Positions 34,973 to 42,781 of a stretch of DNA of 64,000 nt are shown here, piece after piece. The notes beneath the pieces were generated by a model, which saw only the letters and a program-made list of their open reading frames with translations, did not search any database and was not told where the DNA came from. Source of the DNA: Muribaculaceae bacterium (GTDB lineage Bacteria; Bacteroidota; Bacteroidia; Bacteroidales; Muribaculaceae); NCBI GenBank assembly GCA_017626045.1, contig JAGAJP010000034.1, forward strand, positions 1 through 64,000, given 5' to 3'. Position numbers and translations under genes: made by a program. Every line of letters begins with the position of its first letter. Position 1 is the first letter of the stretch.

Positions 34973-35830
34973 TCAGTATTCCGAAAAGAATGTGGGCCGG
35001 ATAAGGATGCCGATTCGTAGCCGGTTGTGAAACTCCTTGTAGGCGAGAAGTCCTTCTCCGTAGCCGTTGTAATAGTCAAGAAATAGATATTGGTTGGAAC
35101 TTTTGTGGATACGGAATCCTAACTGAATGTTGGTGTTCCAGTTCATGTTCCATCCCTGGCGCTTCACGAATGTGGCGCCGAGAGTAAACTTCCGGTCGTT
35201 GGTATTGAGCTGGAATCCCATCTGGAATATTCCGCAGTATTTCAGGATATCCTTGTTGTTTACGCCGTCAACTATCGGAATCCAGTATTTGGCATGTACC
35301 GACAGCCAGTCGGTAACGTATGCGCTTCCGGCAAGAGAGATTTTGTTCCATGACCTTGACTGTATGCTGTCGCGGCCGTTGCTCTCATGCTCGACCATCA
35401 GGGTCATTTTGCAGGAATACCTGTCTTTTATGAAAAACGGTTTGCTCCATCCGATGCCCGGATTGAAGTTGAGGTCGCTCATGGGCATGGAGTTCTGGAA
35501 GATTTCCCAAAACACTTTCTGCGTGAAAAACAGATATATGTAGGTGCCCCAGGGTAGAGTGGCGTTGGTGAGTCGCTGTGAAATGGAAAGCTGGAACTTC
35601 ACCCCGGAGTTGGTTGATGTCGGTCGGTGGAAGGGATCGGTCCCGACGGCGAAATAATTGTCTTTATATAGGCCGAAAAAGGGACCGATGTCCATGGCTT
35701 TTTTTATGGAGTCGGTATTTTCCGTCTCCCCTCGTTTCAGGAGGATTTGAGCTTGGGCACTTCCCGTGCCGATGGCGGCAAGGAAAATGAATGTCAGCGC
35801 TATTGTTATAGTGGAAAGTGTATTTCTCAT
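34973..35830 (-). CDS. pldA: Outer-membrane phospholipase A
   Basis: 285 residues with a signal peptide (to about 28). The catalytic set of OMPLA is visible with the right spacing: His 148 and Ser 150 in EHESNG and Asn 162 in SRSWNK, matching His142-Ser144-Asn156 of E. coli. FTQKVFWEIF, NFNPGIGW and LDYYNGYGEGLL are further barrel strands of the family. It hydrolyses phospholipids that have reached the outer leaflet. It stands between convergent and divergent neighbours without an operon. Confidence 0.9.
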   Translation of the reverse strand: MRNTLSTITIALTFIFLAAIGTGSAQAQILLKRGETENTDSIKKAMDIGPFFGLYKDNYFAVGTDPFHRPTSTNSGVKFQLSISQRLTNATLPWGTYIYLFFTQKVFWEIFQNSMPMSDLNFNPGIGWSKPFFIKDRYSCKMTLMVEHESNGRDSIQSRSWNKISLAGSAYVTDWLSVHAKYWIPIVDGVNNKDILKYCGIFQMGFQLNTNDRKFTLGATFVKRQGWNMNWNTNIQLGFRIHKSSNQYLFLDYYNGYGEGLLAYKEFHNRLRIGILIRPTFFSEY

Positions 35831-35840
35831 AACTTAACGA

Positions 35841-35874
35841 CGTGCCGGAATGGATGTTGGGCCATTCCGGCACG
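35841..35874 (-). terminator. 13 bp perfect hairpin after the OmpA lipoprotein
   Basis: CGTGCCGGAATGG at 35841-35853 pairs perfectly with 35862-35874 around an 8-base loop. It lies 42 bases after the OmpA-family stop on the minus strand. The following T-run is weak, so termination efficiency is uncertain. Confidence 0.6.
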
Positions 35875-35915
35875 CTCTTAAGGTCTGTCTGTTAGTGCTG
35901 GATGATTGAGTGAAA

Positions 35916-36602
35916 TTATTTCAGCTCACCGTTCTCAGCAGCTTTAACCATTTCATCGGAAGCGTAGATGTACACTTCTACACGACGGTTCTTTGCCTGT
36001 CCTTCTTTTGTGTCGTTGCTTGCCACATAGTCCTGCATCGGGAAACCCTTTGCCTGGATGCGGTTTGCTGCCACGCCCTTGGTCTCAAGGAATTTCTTTA
36101 CGGAATTGGCGCGTGCGTCAGCTACGCGTGTGTTGGCTTCCATAGAACCGGTGTTGTCGGTGTATCCGCCGATCACAGCGTTGGTCAGAGGATTCTGCTC
36201 GAGCGATTTTGCAAACTCGGTGAGTTCGGTCTGAGCGGCAGGCTGAATGGCTGATTTGCCTGTGGCGAAGAGAATGCCGCCCGGGAAAGTGACCTTGATT
36301 GCCTGGAGTCCGTTGATTTCTGTCTTTTCAACCTCAGCGTCCTTGAGTTCTGCCTCAAGTTTTTTCTGCTGGTTGTCCATATGCTTTCCGATAATCGCGC
36401 CGACTGCTGTGCCTACGGCAGCGCCGGTGGCAGCTCCGATTGCGGCACCCTTGCCTTTGCCTATGAGGGCTCCGATGCCGGCTCCCAATGCTGCGCCGCT
36501 ACCGCCTCCGATTGCTGCGCCTTTGCCGAGATTTGTGGTGTTGCATGCGGTTGCAAGCATCAGCATTGCAAGTGATCCGCAAAATAATGCCTTGATTTTC
36601 AT
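35916..36602 (-). CDS. OmpA-family lipoprotein with glycine zipper
   Basis: 228 residues. SPII signal ending LATACNTTNL (Cys about 20). A glycine-zipper segment at about 25-75 (IGGGSGAALGAGIGALIGKG, AAVGTAVGAIIGKHM) can insert in membranes. The C-terminal OmpA domain (about 105-220) has VIGGYTDNTGSMEANTRVAD and NRRVEVYIYA, with the Asp and Arg that grip peptidoglycan diaminopimelate. It is YiaD-like and probably anchors the outer membrane to the wall. Monocistronic, with its own -7 box and terminator. Confidence 0.9.
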   Translation of the reverse strand: MKIKALFCGSLAMLMLATACNTTNLGKGAAIGGGSGAALGAGIGALIGKGKGAAIGAATGAAVGTAVGAIIGKHMDNQQKKLEAELKDAEVEKTEINGLQAIKVTFPGGILFATGKSAIQPAAQTELTEFAKSLEQNPLTNAVIGGYTDNTGSMEANTRVADARANSVKKFLETKGVAANRIQAKGFPMQDYVASNDTKEGQAKNRRVEVYIYASDEMVKAAENGELK

Positions 36603-36657
36603 CTGATTGTTTTGGTTATTGGTTTTGATTGTAAATTTGGGTTATAACTTATGATGC

Positions 36658-36665
36658 AAAATTAG
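36658..36665 (-). promoter_or_regulatory. -7 box of the OmpA lipoprotein gene
   Basis: Minus-strand TAATTTTG (36665 to 36658), about 55 bases before the ATG. No consensus -33 is seen. Confidence 0.45.
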
Positions 36666-36804
36666 CAACAAAATCTGATATCCCAATAATAATAACAATA
36701 AAATTTGAGTTATGATTGTTAATACATAAGAAAACTTCATCTTTCGGCTTTCGGCGCCTCTCAGACGGGGTGTCATGTTTGTTGTTTTCTTTTGTATAGG
36801 TTTT

Positions 36805-38208
36805 ATGAGTGATTCAGCATCTTCGCAGCAGACTTCGGGCAATATGGAGCGGCTTCATGAATTGGCTCAGGCTCCCGTGGGTAGAATTCTGCTGAAATAC
36901 AGCCTTCCCGCCGTGATCGGCACGGTTGTGATGGCTCTTTACAATATTATCGATTCCATCGTGATCGGACATGCCATCGATGACCCGAACGTTGTCGCCG
37001 GTATTGCCGTGACTTTCCCTGTCCAGAACCTCGGGACGGCTTTCGGTATGCTTATCGGCGCCGGCGCCGCCACAAGGGTATCGATAGTTCTTGGTCAGAA
37101 CGACCGGCATCGCGCCGCCGTGATTCTCGGCAATTCAGTGCAGCTGACTCTGATCATAGGCGTGTTGTACACCTCTTTGTTCGCCATATTCCTGGAGCCG
37201 CTACTCCGGCTCTTCGGCGCTTCCGACGCAAGTATGCCCTATGCCAGGGAATTCCTTATGTGGGTCCTCCCCGGTATGGTGCTGATGAATGTCACGTTTA
37301 GCTACAACAATGTGATGCGCGCGTCCGGCTATCCCGGAAAGGCTATGTGGACCAACATGATCGGTGCCGGCTTGAACTCCATTCTCGCCCCCCTCTTCCT
37401 CTTCGGATTCGGCTGGGGCATCAAGGGCGCGGCTATCGCCACCGATATCTCGATGGTGGTGACCGCTGTGTTTGTGATGCAGCATTTCTTCCGTAAGTCC
37501 AGCACACTGCATTTCGAGAGAGGCACTTTCAAGTTTGACTGGCGTGTGATTACTTCGATATTATATATCGGTATGTCGCCATTCCTTATCAACATTGCCG
37601 GCAGTTGTATCAATGCGGTCATCAACAATTCGCTCGTCAGCTATGGCGGCGACAATGCAGTGGCTGCTGTAGTGGTGTTCAACCGTTTTGTCACTGTGTT
37701 CGTCTTTGTGGTAATCGGTATTTGTCAGGGAATGCAGCCGATTCTGGGCTATAATTACGGGTCGGGAAACTATGGCAGGCTGTTCCGCACTCTTTTCCTC
37801 GCCGCTGTCTCTGGATTCGTCATCACTACGGCGGGCGCCCTTATCGGAGCCACCAATGCCGAGGTTATAGCAAAAATGTTTATGCAGGATCCCGACCAGA
37901 TAGCGTCGGCGGTAAACTGTCTGCACATCACTACCGTGGGATTCTGGCTTGTGGGCTTCCAGATAGTGGCGACCAATTATTTCCAGTCCCTTGGCATGGC
38001 GGCGAAGTCGATTTTCCTTTCGCTTACGCGTCAGGTTATCTTCATGATTCCCGCTCTGCTGGTGCTCCCTCGCTTTTTCGGTCTTGACGGAGTGTGGGCG
38101 TGTTTCCCCATCGGCGACGTGCTCTCCACTATCGTCGCCGCTTTTATGTTGACTTGGCAGATTCGGTCGCTGAAAATGAAATCCAAAGGGATGGACTCTA
38201 AATCATGA
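36805..38208 (+). CDS. MATE-family efflux transporter
   Basis: 467 residues from the ATG at 36805 (MSDSASSQQTSGNMERLHEL); the ATG at 36775 adds ten hydrophobic residues and is less likely. Twelve membrane helices are apparent. PVGRILLKYSLPAVIGTVVM, ALYNIIDSIVIGHAI and the repeated-half PILGYNYGSGNYGRLFRT are MATE signatures, closest to the MepA subgroup. It exports cationic drugs or metabolites using a Na+ or H+ gradient. The CCA-type enzyme follows after 6 bases. Confidence 0.9.
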   Translation: MSDSASSQQTSGNMERLHELAQAPVGRILLKYSLPAVIGTVVMALYNIIDSIVIGHAIDDPNVVAGIAVTFPVQNLGTAFGMLIGAGAATRVSIVLGQNDRHRAAVILGNSVQLTLIIGVLYTSLFAIFLEPLLRLFGASDASMPYAREFLMWVLPGMVLMNVTFSYNNVMRASGYPGKAMWTNMIGAGLNSILAPLFLFGFGWGIKGAAIATDISMVVTAVFVMQHFFRKSSTLHFERGTFKFDWRVITSILYIGMSPFLINIAGSCINAVINNSLVSYGGDNAVAAVVVFNRFVTVFVFVVIGICQGMQPILGYNYGSGNYGRLFRTLFLAAVSGFVITTAGALIGATNAEVIAKMFMQDPDQIASAVNCLHITTVGFWLVGFQIVATNYFQSLGMAAKSIFLSLTRQVIFMIPALLVLPRFFGLDGVWACFPIGDVLSTIVAAFMLTWQIRSLKMKSKGMDSKS

Positions 38209-38214
38209 TGCTAA

Positions 38215-39432
38215 ATGACTCTGAAGACTTATCATGATATACTTGAATATATAGGCAATATCATCCGCGACACCGGATGGGAAGGCCATCTATACGCTGT
38301 AGGAGGATGTGTTAGAGACGAGTTTCTCGGCAGCGAGATCCATGATGTGGATATCGCCGTGGATCTTCCCGGAGGAGGCGTGGATTTTGCCTCATGGCTC
38401 ATCAAGCGGCGGAAGGTGACGGGGCGCCCGGTGTTTTTCAGGAAGTTCGGTACAGCAAGGATTCGTCTCCGGCGATTCCCGGACCAGGAAATAGAACTCG
38501 TCCAGACTCGCGCCGAGAAATATACCGACCGCACGAGCCGGTGTCCCGAAGTGGTGAGCGGCGATATACGCGATGACTGCTTTCGCCGCGACTTTACGGT
38601 CAATACCCTCTATCGCAACATCTCCACCGGAGAGGTGCTCGACCTTACGGGCAGGGCTTTCAGCGACATTCGCGATGGTGTGCTCCGAACTCCGCTTGAC
38701 CCGTACGAGACTTTCGACGACGATCCGGTGAGGATCCTTCGATGTCTGCGTTTCGCCGCGAGGTTCGACTGGACTATCGACCCCGCCGTTATGGAGGCAT
38801 TGCGCAAGAGCGTCGGGCGTCTTACGATTGTGTCGCGCGAGAGATGGAACGCGGAGTTCACTAAGATGCTGCTTGGCAGAAACGTAAGGAAGTCGCTGGG
38901 AGTCCTTAACGAAATCGGGGGACTCCGCCTCATGAACGGGACTATGCGCGAGATGGCGGATAAGCGTCCGTTTCCCGATACTCCGACGCTTCTTGAGTCG
39001 GCTCTTGAGGCTGTGGCGAAACTGGATGATGAGGGGGTCATGGATCCCGCTCTTCGTTTCGCGGCGTTTTTCGGCAATATGGGGATGCTGCGCACCGGCG
39101 TCGTGGATCGCTTCGGTGAACTGCGCTATCCTCGCCACGAGCATACCGGAGCCCTCATGGCAACACGCAATCTGCGCCGAATGGGGGTGGAAGAGGGAAT
39201 CGCGAGCAAGGCGGCTGCCATCATCAACGGCAGAGGCGAGGAAAGGATGCGGCAGGAACGGAAGCAGCGAATGCAGCGTCATAAAGAGGAACAGATGCGT
39301 CAGCAGGCCGCCAGTCGCGAGAAAAAGCGCGAGAAGGCGCTACGCCATCAGGCTATGCTTTCGGAGCATGTGCGCCGGCGTCGTAGAAAGCCTGTCAAGA
39401 CACCCGGACAGAATCAGAGTCCTAAAGACTGA
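38215..39432 (+). CDS. CCA-adding/poly(A) polymerase-type nucleotidyltransferase, HD site lost
   Basis: 405 residues. The head domain has YAVGGCVRDEFLG, HDVDIAVD with the catalytic Asp pair, and DDCFRRDFTVNTLYRN; the neck has ETFDDDPVRILRCLRFAARF. This is the tRNA nucleotidyltransferase family that adds or repairs the 3' CCA, needed here because no tRNA in the window encodes CCA. The usual C-terminal HD domain is degenerate: FAAFFGNMGM replaces the HDxGK site. The last 70 residues are a highly basic, charged helix (RMRQERKQRMQRHKEEQMRQ). The end overlaps neuA by 19 bases, convergent. Confidence 0.85.
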   Translation: MTLKTYHDILEYIGNIIRDTGWEGHLYAVGGCVRDEFLGSEIHDVDIAVDLPGGGVDFASWLIKRRKVTGRPVFFRKFGTARIRLRRFPDQEIELVQTRAEKYTDRTSRCPEVVSGDIRDDCFRRDFTVNTLYRNISTGEVLDLTGRAFSDIRDGVLRTPLDPYETFDDDPVRILRCLRFAARFDWTIDPAVMEALRKSVGRLTIVSRERWNAEFTKMLLGRNVRKSLGVLNEIGGLRLMNGTMREMADKRPFPDTPTLLESALEAVAKLDDEGVMDPALRFAAFFGNMGMLRTGVVDRFGELRYPRHEHTGALMATRNLRRMGVEEGIASKAAAIINGRGEERMRQERKQRMQRHKEEQMRQQAASREKKREKALRHQAMLSEHVRRRRRKPVKTPGQNQSPKD

Positions 39433-40106
39433 GCGGCTTGCTCCGCGCGTGCCCAGTCGGCGGGCGTGTCGAGGTCTACCGATCTTTCAGCCGGCATCAC
39501 ATACGGACGTCTGACCGGAAATTCCGACATGGGCATCCGGCGCAGGGACTCAGCTTTCATCACATATACAGCTCCATTGTATTCCCACACTTTGGGTGCG
39601 TCCTGACGGCGCGTGTAGTGCCCGTCGCCCTTGCTGATGTGGAGGTTCCCCTCGCTGTCGGTCTCGAATGCGTTGTAGTAGGGATTGGTGGCGGCCTCGC
39701 AAACGCTTACCACCATGTCGGTCTCCGGTGTCCAGAGCGCGATCGCCTCCCTTATGTCAGAGACTGTGCGTAGGGGAGAGGTCGTCTGCAGCAGTACCAC
39801 AAGGTCGTAGTCGTCCCCTTTTTCTCCATACCATTCGAGGGCGTGGAGTATCACTCCATAACTTCCGGCTGTGTCTGTGGCGAGATGGGCGGGACGCTTG
39901 AACGGAACCTTCAGCCCATAGTCTTCCACAGTTTTCATTATCTCGTCGGAGTCCGTGCTTACGCAGATGTCGCAGTCGTCGGCGCCTGCCGCTCTTGCCT
40001 GGTCTATGGCGTGGCAGATCAGTGGCTTCCCCATGAAGGGCTTGATGTTTTTGCCGGGTATCCCCTTGCTCCCGCCACGTGCGGGTATGAGATATAGGAT
40101 TTTCAT
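39414..40106 (-). CDS. neuA: Acylneuraminate (nonulosonate) cytidylyltransferase
   Basis: 230 residues, single domain. LIPARGGSKGIPGKNIKPFM is the CTP-binding signature, ICVSTDSDEI and LLQTTSPLR follow, and SVDLDTPADW carries the C-terminal acidic residues for metal. It activates a nonulosonic acid with CMP in the cytoplasm. The partner genes neuC and neuB lie upstream, so the sugar is Neu5Ac or a related acid such as legionaminate; the sequence alone does not settle this. Confidence 0.88.
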   Translation of the reverse strand: MKILYLIPARGGSKGIPGKNIKPFMGKPLICHAIDQARAAGADDCDICVSTDSDEIMKTVEDYGLKVPFKRPAHLATDTAGSYGVILHALEWYGEKGDDYDLVVLLQTTSPLRTVSDIREAIALWTPETDMVVSVCEAATNPYYNAFETDSEGNLHISKGDGHYTRRQDAPKVWEYNGAVYVMKAESLRRMPMSEFPVRRPYVMPAERSVDLDTPADWARAEQAAQSLGL

Positions 40107-40143
40107 GTGTATGCGTGTTTTTAAAACAAAGAAAGCAAATACC

Positions 40144-41268
40144 TTAAAAGTGCTTATGTCTGGTCGCGAGCATCTCGGTGATGGCTTTTGTCATCAATGC
40201 CGGCGTGCCTGACTTTTCATAGGGGTTTTCGCCTTTGGCGGCTATAGCCTTTACATCAGGACCGACTATGGCGGCAAGTCCTTTGGCTATCGACTCTCTG
40301 TCATGGTCGCAGTGGATCACGCTCTGCGCGTGTTCCCGCCCTTTCTGCCTTATGCCGATGTCGAGTGTCGGAACCCGCAGGGAGGCTGTCTCCACTATTC
40401 CTCCGGAACTGTTGCCGATCACGCCTTCCGACATCGCTGCCGCGGAGAGGTATCTACGCATTCCGAGTGAAGGTCGCAGGATTATCTTCCCGGGATGTCG
40501 GTCTGCGAACTGTTTCAGCATTTCTATTTGCGGTGTGGGGTCAACGTCGTTGTTGGGGTAGGTGAGTATTGCGCCGAAATCGGGCGAGGAGGCGAGAAAA
40601 CTGTCGAGCCCCTGAAGAAACTCTTCCATTTGGGCTTTCGGACTTTTTTTGTCAAGGGTGGCGGCATGAAGGGTGCCTGTGAAATATCTTTTCGGCAGAG
40701 GCTCCCCTATGGATTCCTCCAGTTCACGGCGTGTCATGAGTTGCTGATGAAGGGCGTTGTATACGCCGAGCGCTCCCGTCACGCAGATGTCGTCGCCGGC
40801 TATCCCCATGCGTTTCAGCCTTTCTCCACAGGCTTCGGTCTCCGGCAGATGCAGGCTGGCGAGCTGCGTTATGGCGTTGCGAATGGAATTGTCGATGGCG
40901 CCTTCCGACACTGTGCCTCCCGCGATGTGGGTTACAGGGACACCACACATCACTGCCGCTGACGCCACTGCGAGCATCTCGTAGCGGTCGCCGAGGATAA
41001 TGATTGTGTTAGGGCGGTCCTTTCGCATAGCCTCGCCGTAGGCACTTGCGGTGGCGGCGAAAGTCTCGCATGCCGAGGTCTTCGCCGTGTGCAGTTTCAC
41101 CGGCTTTTCTCCCGATGCCTCTATTTCGGATACTGTCATTCCCATTTCCGGAAGCAGGTGCATGTTTGAGGCGTAGACGGTGTATGGGATTCCCTGTCTT
41201 CGCAGTTCGGCGGCGAGCGGCGTGAGCAGCCCCCAGTCGGCGCGTGTGGATGAGGCTATGGCTATCAT
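40144..41268 (-). CDS. neuC: UDP-GlcNAc 2-epimerase (hydrolysing)
   Basis: 374 residues from the ATG at 41268, overlapping the neuB stop as ATGA. ASSTRADWGLLTPLAAEL, ILGDRYEMLAVASAA, THIAGGTVSEGAID and GNSSGGIVETASLRVPTLDI match the NeuC/WecB fold, with the hydrolysing subgroup's ST-R-A-D-W start. It releases ManNAc (or an analogue such as 6-deoxy-AltdiNAc or 2,4-diacetamido sugars in LegG/PseG-related lines) for NeuB. Second gene of the operon. Confidence 0.88.
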   Translation of the reverse strand: MIAIASSTRADWGLLTPLAAELRRQGIPYTVYASNMHLLPEMGMTVSEIEASGEKPVKLHTAKTSACETFAATASAYGEAMRKDRPNTIIILGDRYEMLAVASAAVMCGVPVTHIAGGTVSEGAIDNSIRNAITQLASLHLPETEACGERLKRMGIAGDDICVTGALGVYNALHQQLMTRRELEESIGEPLPKRYFTGTLHAATLDKKSPKAQMEEFLQGLDSFLASSPDFGAILTYPNNDVDPTPQIEMLKQFADRHPGKIILRPSLGMRRYLSAAAMSEGVIGNSSGGIVETASLRVPTLDIGIRQKGREHAQSVIHCDHDRESIAKGLAAIVGPDVKAIAAKGENPYEKSGTPALMTKAITEMLATRHKHF

Positions 41269-42296
41269 AGTTCTATTAGTTCGTCGGGTGCGAAATCGCG
41301 GATGGCTGGGCTGCCTATGGCATCGTCCCATCGCATTGGCGACACTCCGTTGCCCGGCCGTTTGGCATATATGTTGTCTTCTGCCAGAAGTTCACCTTTC
41401 TTGATGTGCCGGGTGGCGACGATGCTTTTCCTTGCTATCTCCATGTTCGGACGCTCGGAGTCGGTCACGTGCTTCACTCCGTCGCCGAGGGCTGTCTCCA
41501 CATGTCTTATGCCTTCCACCATCGCCTTTAGTTCGTCAGGCTCGAGCGAGGCTTTGTGGTCCGGACCATGCATGTCTCGGGAGAGGGTGAAGTGCTTTTC
41601 TATCACGCAGGCGCCGAGTGCGGCGGCGGCGATTGGAATCTCGATGCCGAGGGAGTGGTCGCTGAATCCGGTCTTCACTCCGAGCCGCTCCGCAATTGTC
41701 AGCATGGCGCGCAGGTTGATGTCGGCGTAAGGGGTCGGATACTGGGTGTTGCAGTGAAGCACCGTGATGTCTTCCCGGGAGAGCGTCGGGCGGAAGCCGG
41801 CGGGTGTAGAGGGGTGCGTGCCGGTCAGTATCTCGATTGCCGTCTCTATTTCTTCTATGGTAGACATTCCGCTCGACATTATCACCGGTATCCCTTTCGC
41901 GGCTATGCGCCGCAGATAGGGGAGATTGGTGATTTCGCCTGAGGGAATCTTGAAATAGTCCTGTCCCAAGTCTGCAAGCAGGTCGATTGATGTAAGGTCA
42001 AACGGGGTCGACATGAACCCTATACCTTTTTCACTGCAGTAGTCGCGGAGCGACTCGTATGCTGAGAGTGGGAGATGTATCTTCCGGCACATCTCGAGCT
42101 GAGACTCCTCGACGCCGGTGTTTTCTTTCTGATATTCAGCCTGGGGCGCGAATTCCGATATCACCAGCTCCGGCACTGCCGTCTGGAATTTGACATAGTC
42201 GGCGCCGGCGGCTTTGGCAGCGTCTATCATTTTTTTTGCCGTTGCGAAGTCTCCGTTGTGGTTCACTCCGGCTTCTGCTATTATTATGCTTTTCAT
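41265..42296 (-). CDS. neuB: N-acetylneuraminate (nonulosonate) synthase
   Basis: 343 residues from the ATG at 42296; the frame to 42341 begins inside the promoter. The barrel has IIAEAGVNHNGDFATAKKMI, FKIPSGEITNLPYLR, LHCNTQYPTPYADINLRAM and GFSDHSLGIEI, with the metal-binding and PEP-binding residues of the family. The C-terminal SAF (antifreeze-like) domain ends it (SIVATRHIKKGELLAEDNIY). It condenses PEP with ManNAc or a similar sugar. First gene of neuB-neuC-neuA. Confidence 0.92.
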   Translation of the reverse strand: MKSIIIAEAGVNHNGDFATAKKMIDAAKAAGADYVKFQTAVPELVISEFAPQAEYQKENTGVEESQLEMCRKIHLPLSAYESLRDYCSEKGIGFMSTPFDLTSIDLLADLGQDYFKIPSGEITNLPYLRRIAAKGIPVIMSSGMSTIEEIETAIEILTGTHPSTPAGFRPTLSREDITVLHCNTQYPTPYADINLRAMLTIAERLGVKTGFSDHSLGIEIPIAAAALGACVIEKHFTLSRDMHGPDHKASLEPDELKAMVEGIRHVETALGDGVKHVTDSERPNMEIARKSIVATRHIKKGELLAEDNIYAKRPGNGVSPMRWDDAIGSPAIRDFAPDELIEL

Positions 42297-42338
42297 TTCG
42301 TGTTGTTCTATTAGATGGACTCTTAGACGTTCATCAGA

Positions 42339-42370
42339 CAAAATTAGCCAGAATACCTCAATATCCCAAA
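42339..42370 (-). promoter_or_regulatory. Promoter of neuB-neuC-neuA
   Basis: Minus-strand TTTG (42370-42367) and TAATTTTG (42346-42339), 20 bases apart, fit the consensus exactly. The leader to neuB is about 37 bases. Confidence 0.75.
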
Positions 42371-42437
42371 TTTAAGCCGATGTTTTTACGCGAAAATGCA
42401 GCGCACATAATTTTTATTGCAATTTTTTATGTAAAAA

Positions 42438-42469
42438 TTTGGTGGTGTCAAAAAAAAGCAGTAATTTTG
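42438..42469 (+). promoter_or_regulatory. Promoter of tRNA-Pro
   Basis: TTTG at 42438-42441 and TAATTTTG at 42462-42469 with 20 bases between. The transcript would carry a leader of about 115 bases before the tRNA. Confidence 0.65.
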
Positions 42470-42589
42470 CATCGCTTTAGCAGGGAACCCCCGCCTCACG
42501 GCGATTGATATCCGCTCCTGCCGGAATAGGAGCCTCTTCCCCCAGAAGATGTTTCCGAATGGATATCGGTTGGTTCCAGCTTAGCCGCT

Positions 42590-42664
42590 CGGGGTGTAGC
42601 TCAGTCCGGTTAGAGTGTGCGTCTGGGGGGCGTGAGGTCGCAAGTTCGAATCTTGTCACCCCGA
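42590..42664 (+). tRNA. tRNA-Pro (GGG)
   Basis: 75 bases. CGGGGTG pairs with CACCCCG; the anticodon loop CTGGGGG carries GGG; the T arm is GCAAGTTCGAATCTTGT. The anticodon stem has two G-U pairs. Discriminator A, no encoded CCA. Confidence 0.93.
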
Positions 42665-42667
42665 CTA

Positions 42668-42697
42668 AGGGTCATCTGGTTGCAGATGACCTTTTTT
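42668..42697 (+). terminator. Terminator of tRNA-Pro
   Basis: GGTCATCTG at 42670-42678 pairs perfectly with 42683-42691 around GTTG, followed by six T. Confidence 0.85.
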
Positions 42698-42709
42698 GTT
42701 GCTTCTTAT

Positions 42710-42741
42710 GTTGCCATTGTCCGTATTTTTTATTAAATTTG
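42710..42741 (+). promoter_or_regulatory. Promoter of the uxuA operon
   Basis: GTTG at 42710-42713 and TAAATTTG at 42734-42741, 20 bases apart; leader of about 35 bases to the uxuA ATG. Confidence 0.65.
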
Positions 42742-42781
42742 CATTCCGGCAATCCCGGATTATGTAAACCTAAATTCAATT

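Noticed and set aside
36642-36752. Short hydrophobic minus-strand peptide (MKFSYVLTIITQILLLLL...)
   Set aside because: It spans the -7 box of the OmpA gene and has no upstream signals; AT-rich sequence easily gives Leu/Ile runs.
38392-39282. 296-codon minus-strand frame over the CCA-type gene
   Set aside because: Complete antisense overlap with a gene having catalytic motifs; no start context or family resemblance.
42311-42326. 16-base sequence TTAGATGGACTCTTAG also found at 49581-49596
   Set aside because: One shared 16-mer in 64 kb is near chance expectation; no structure or common context supports a function.
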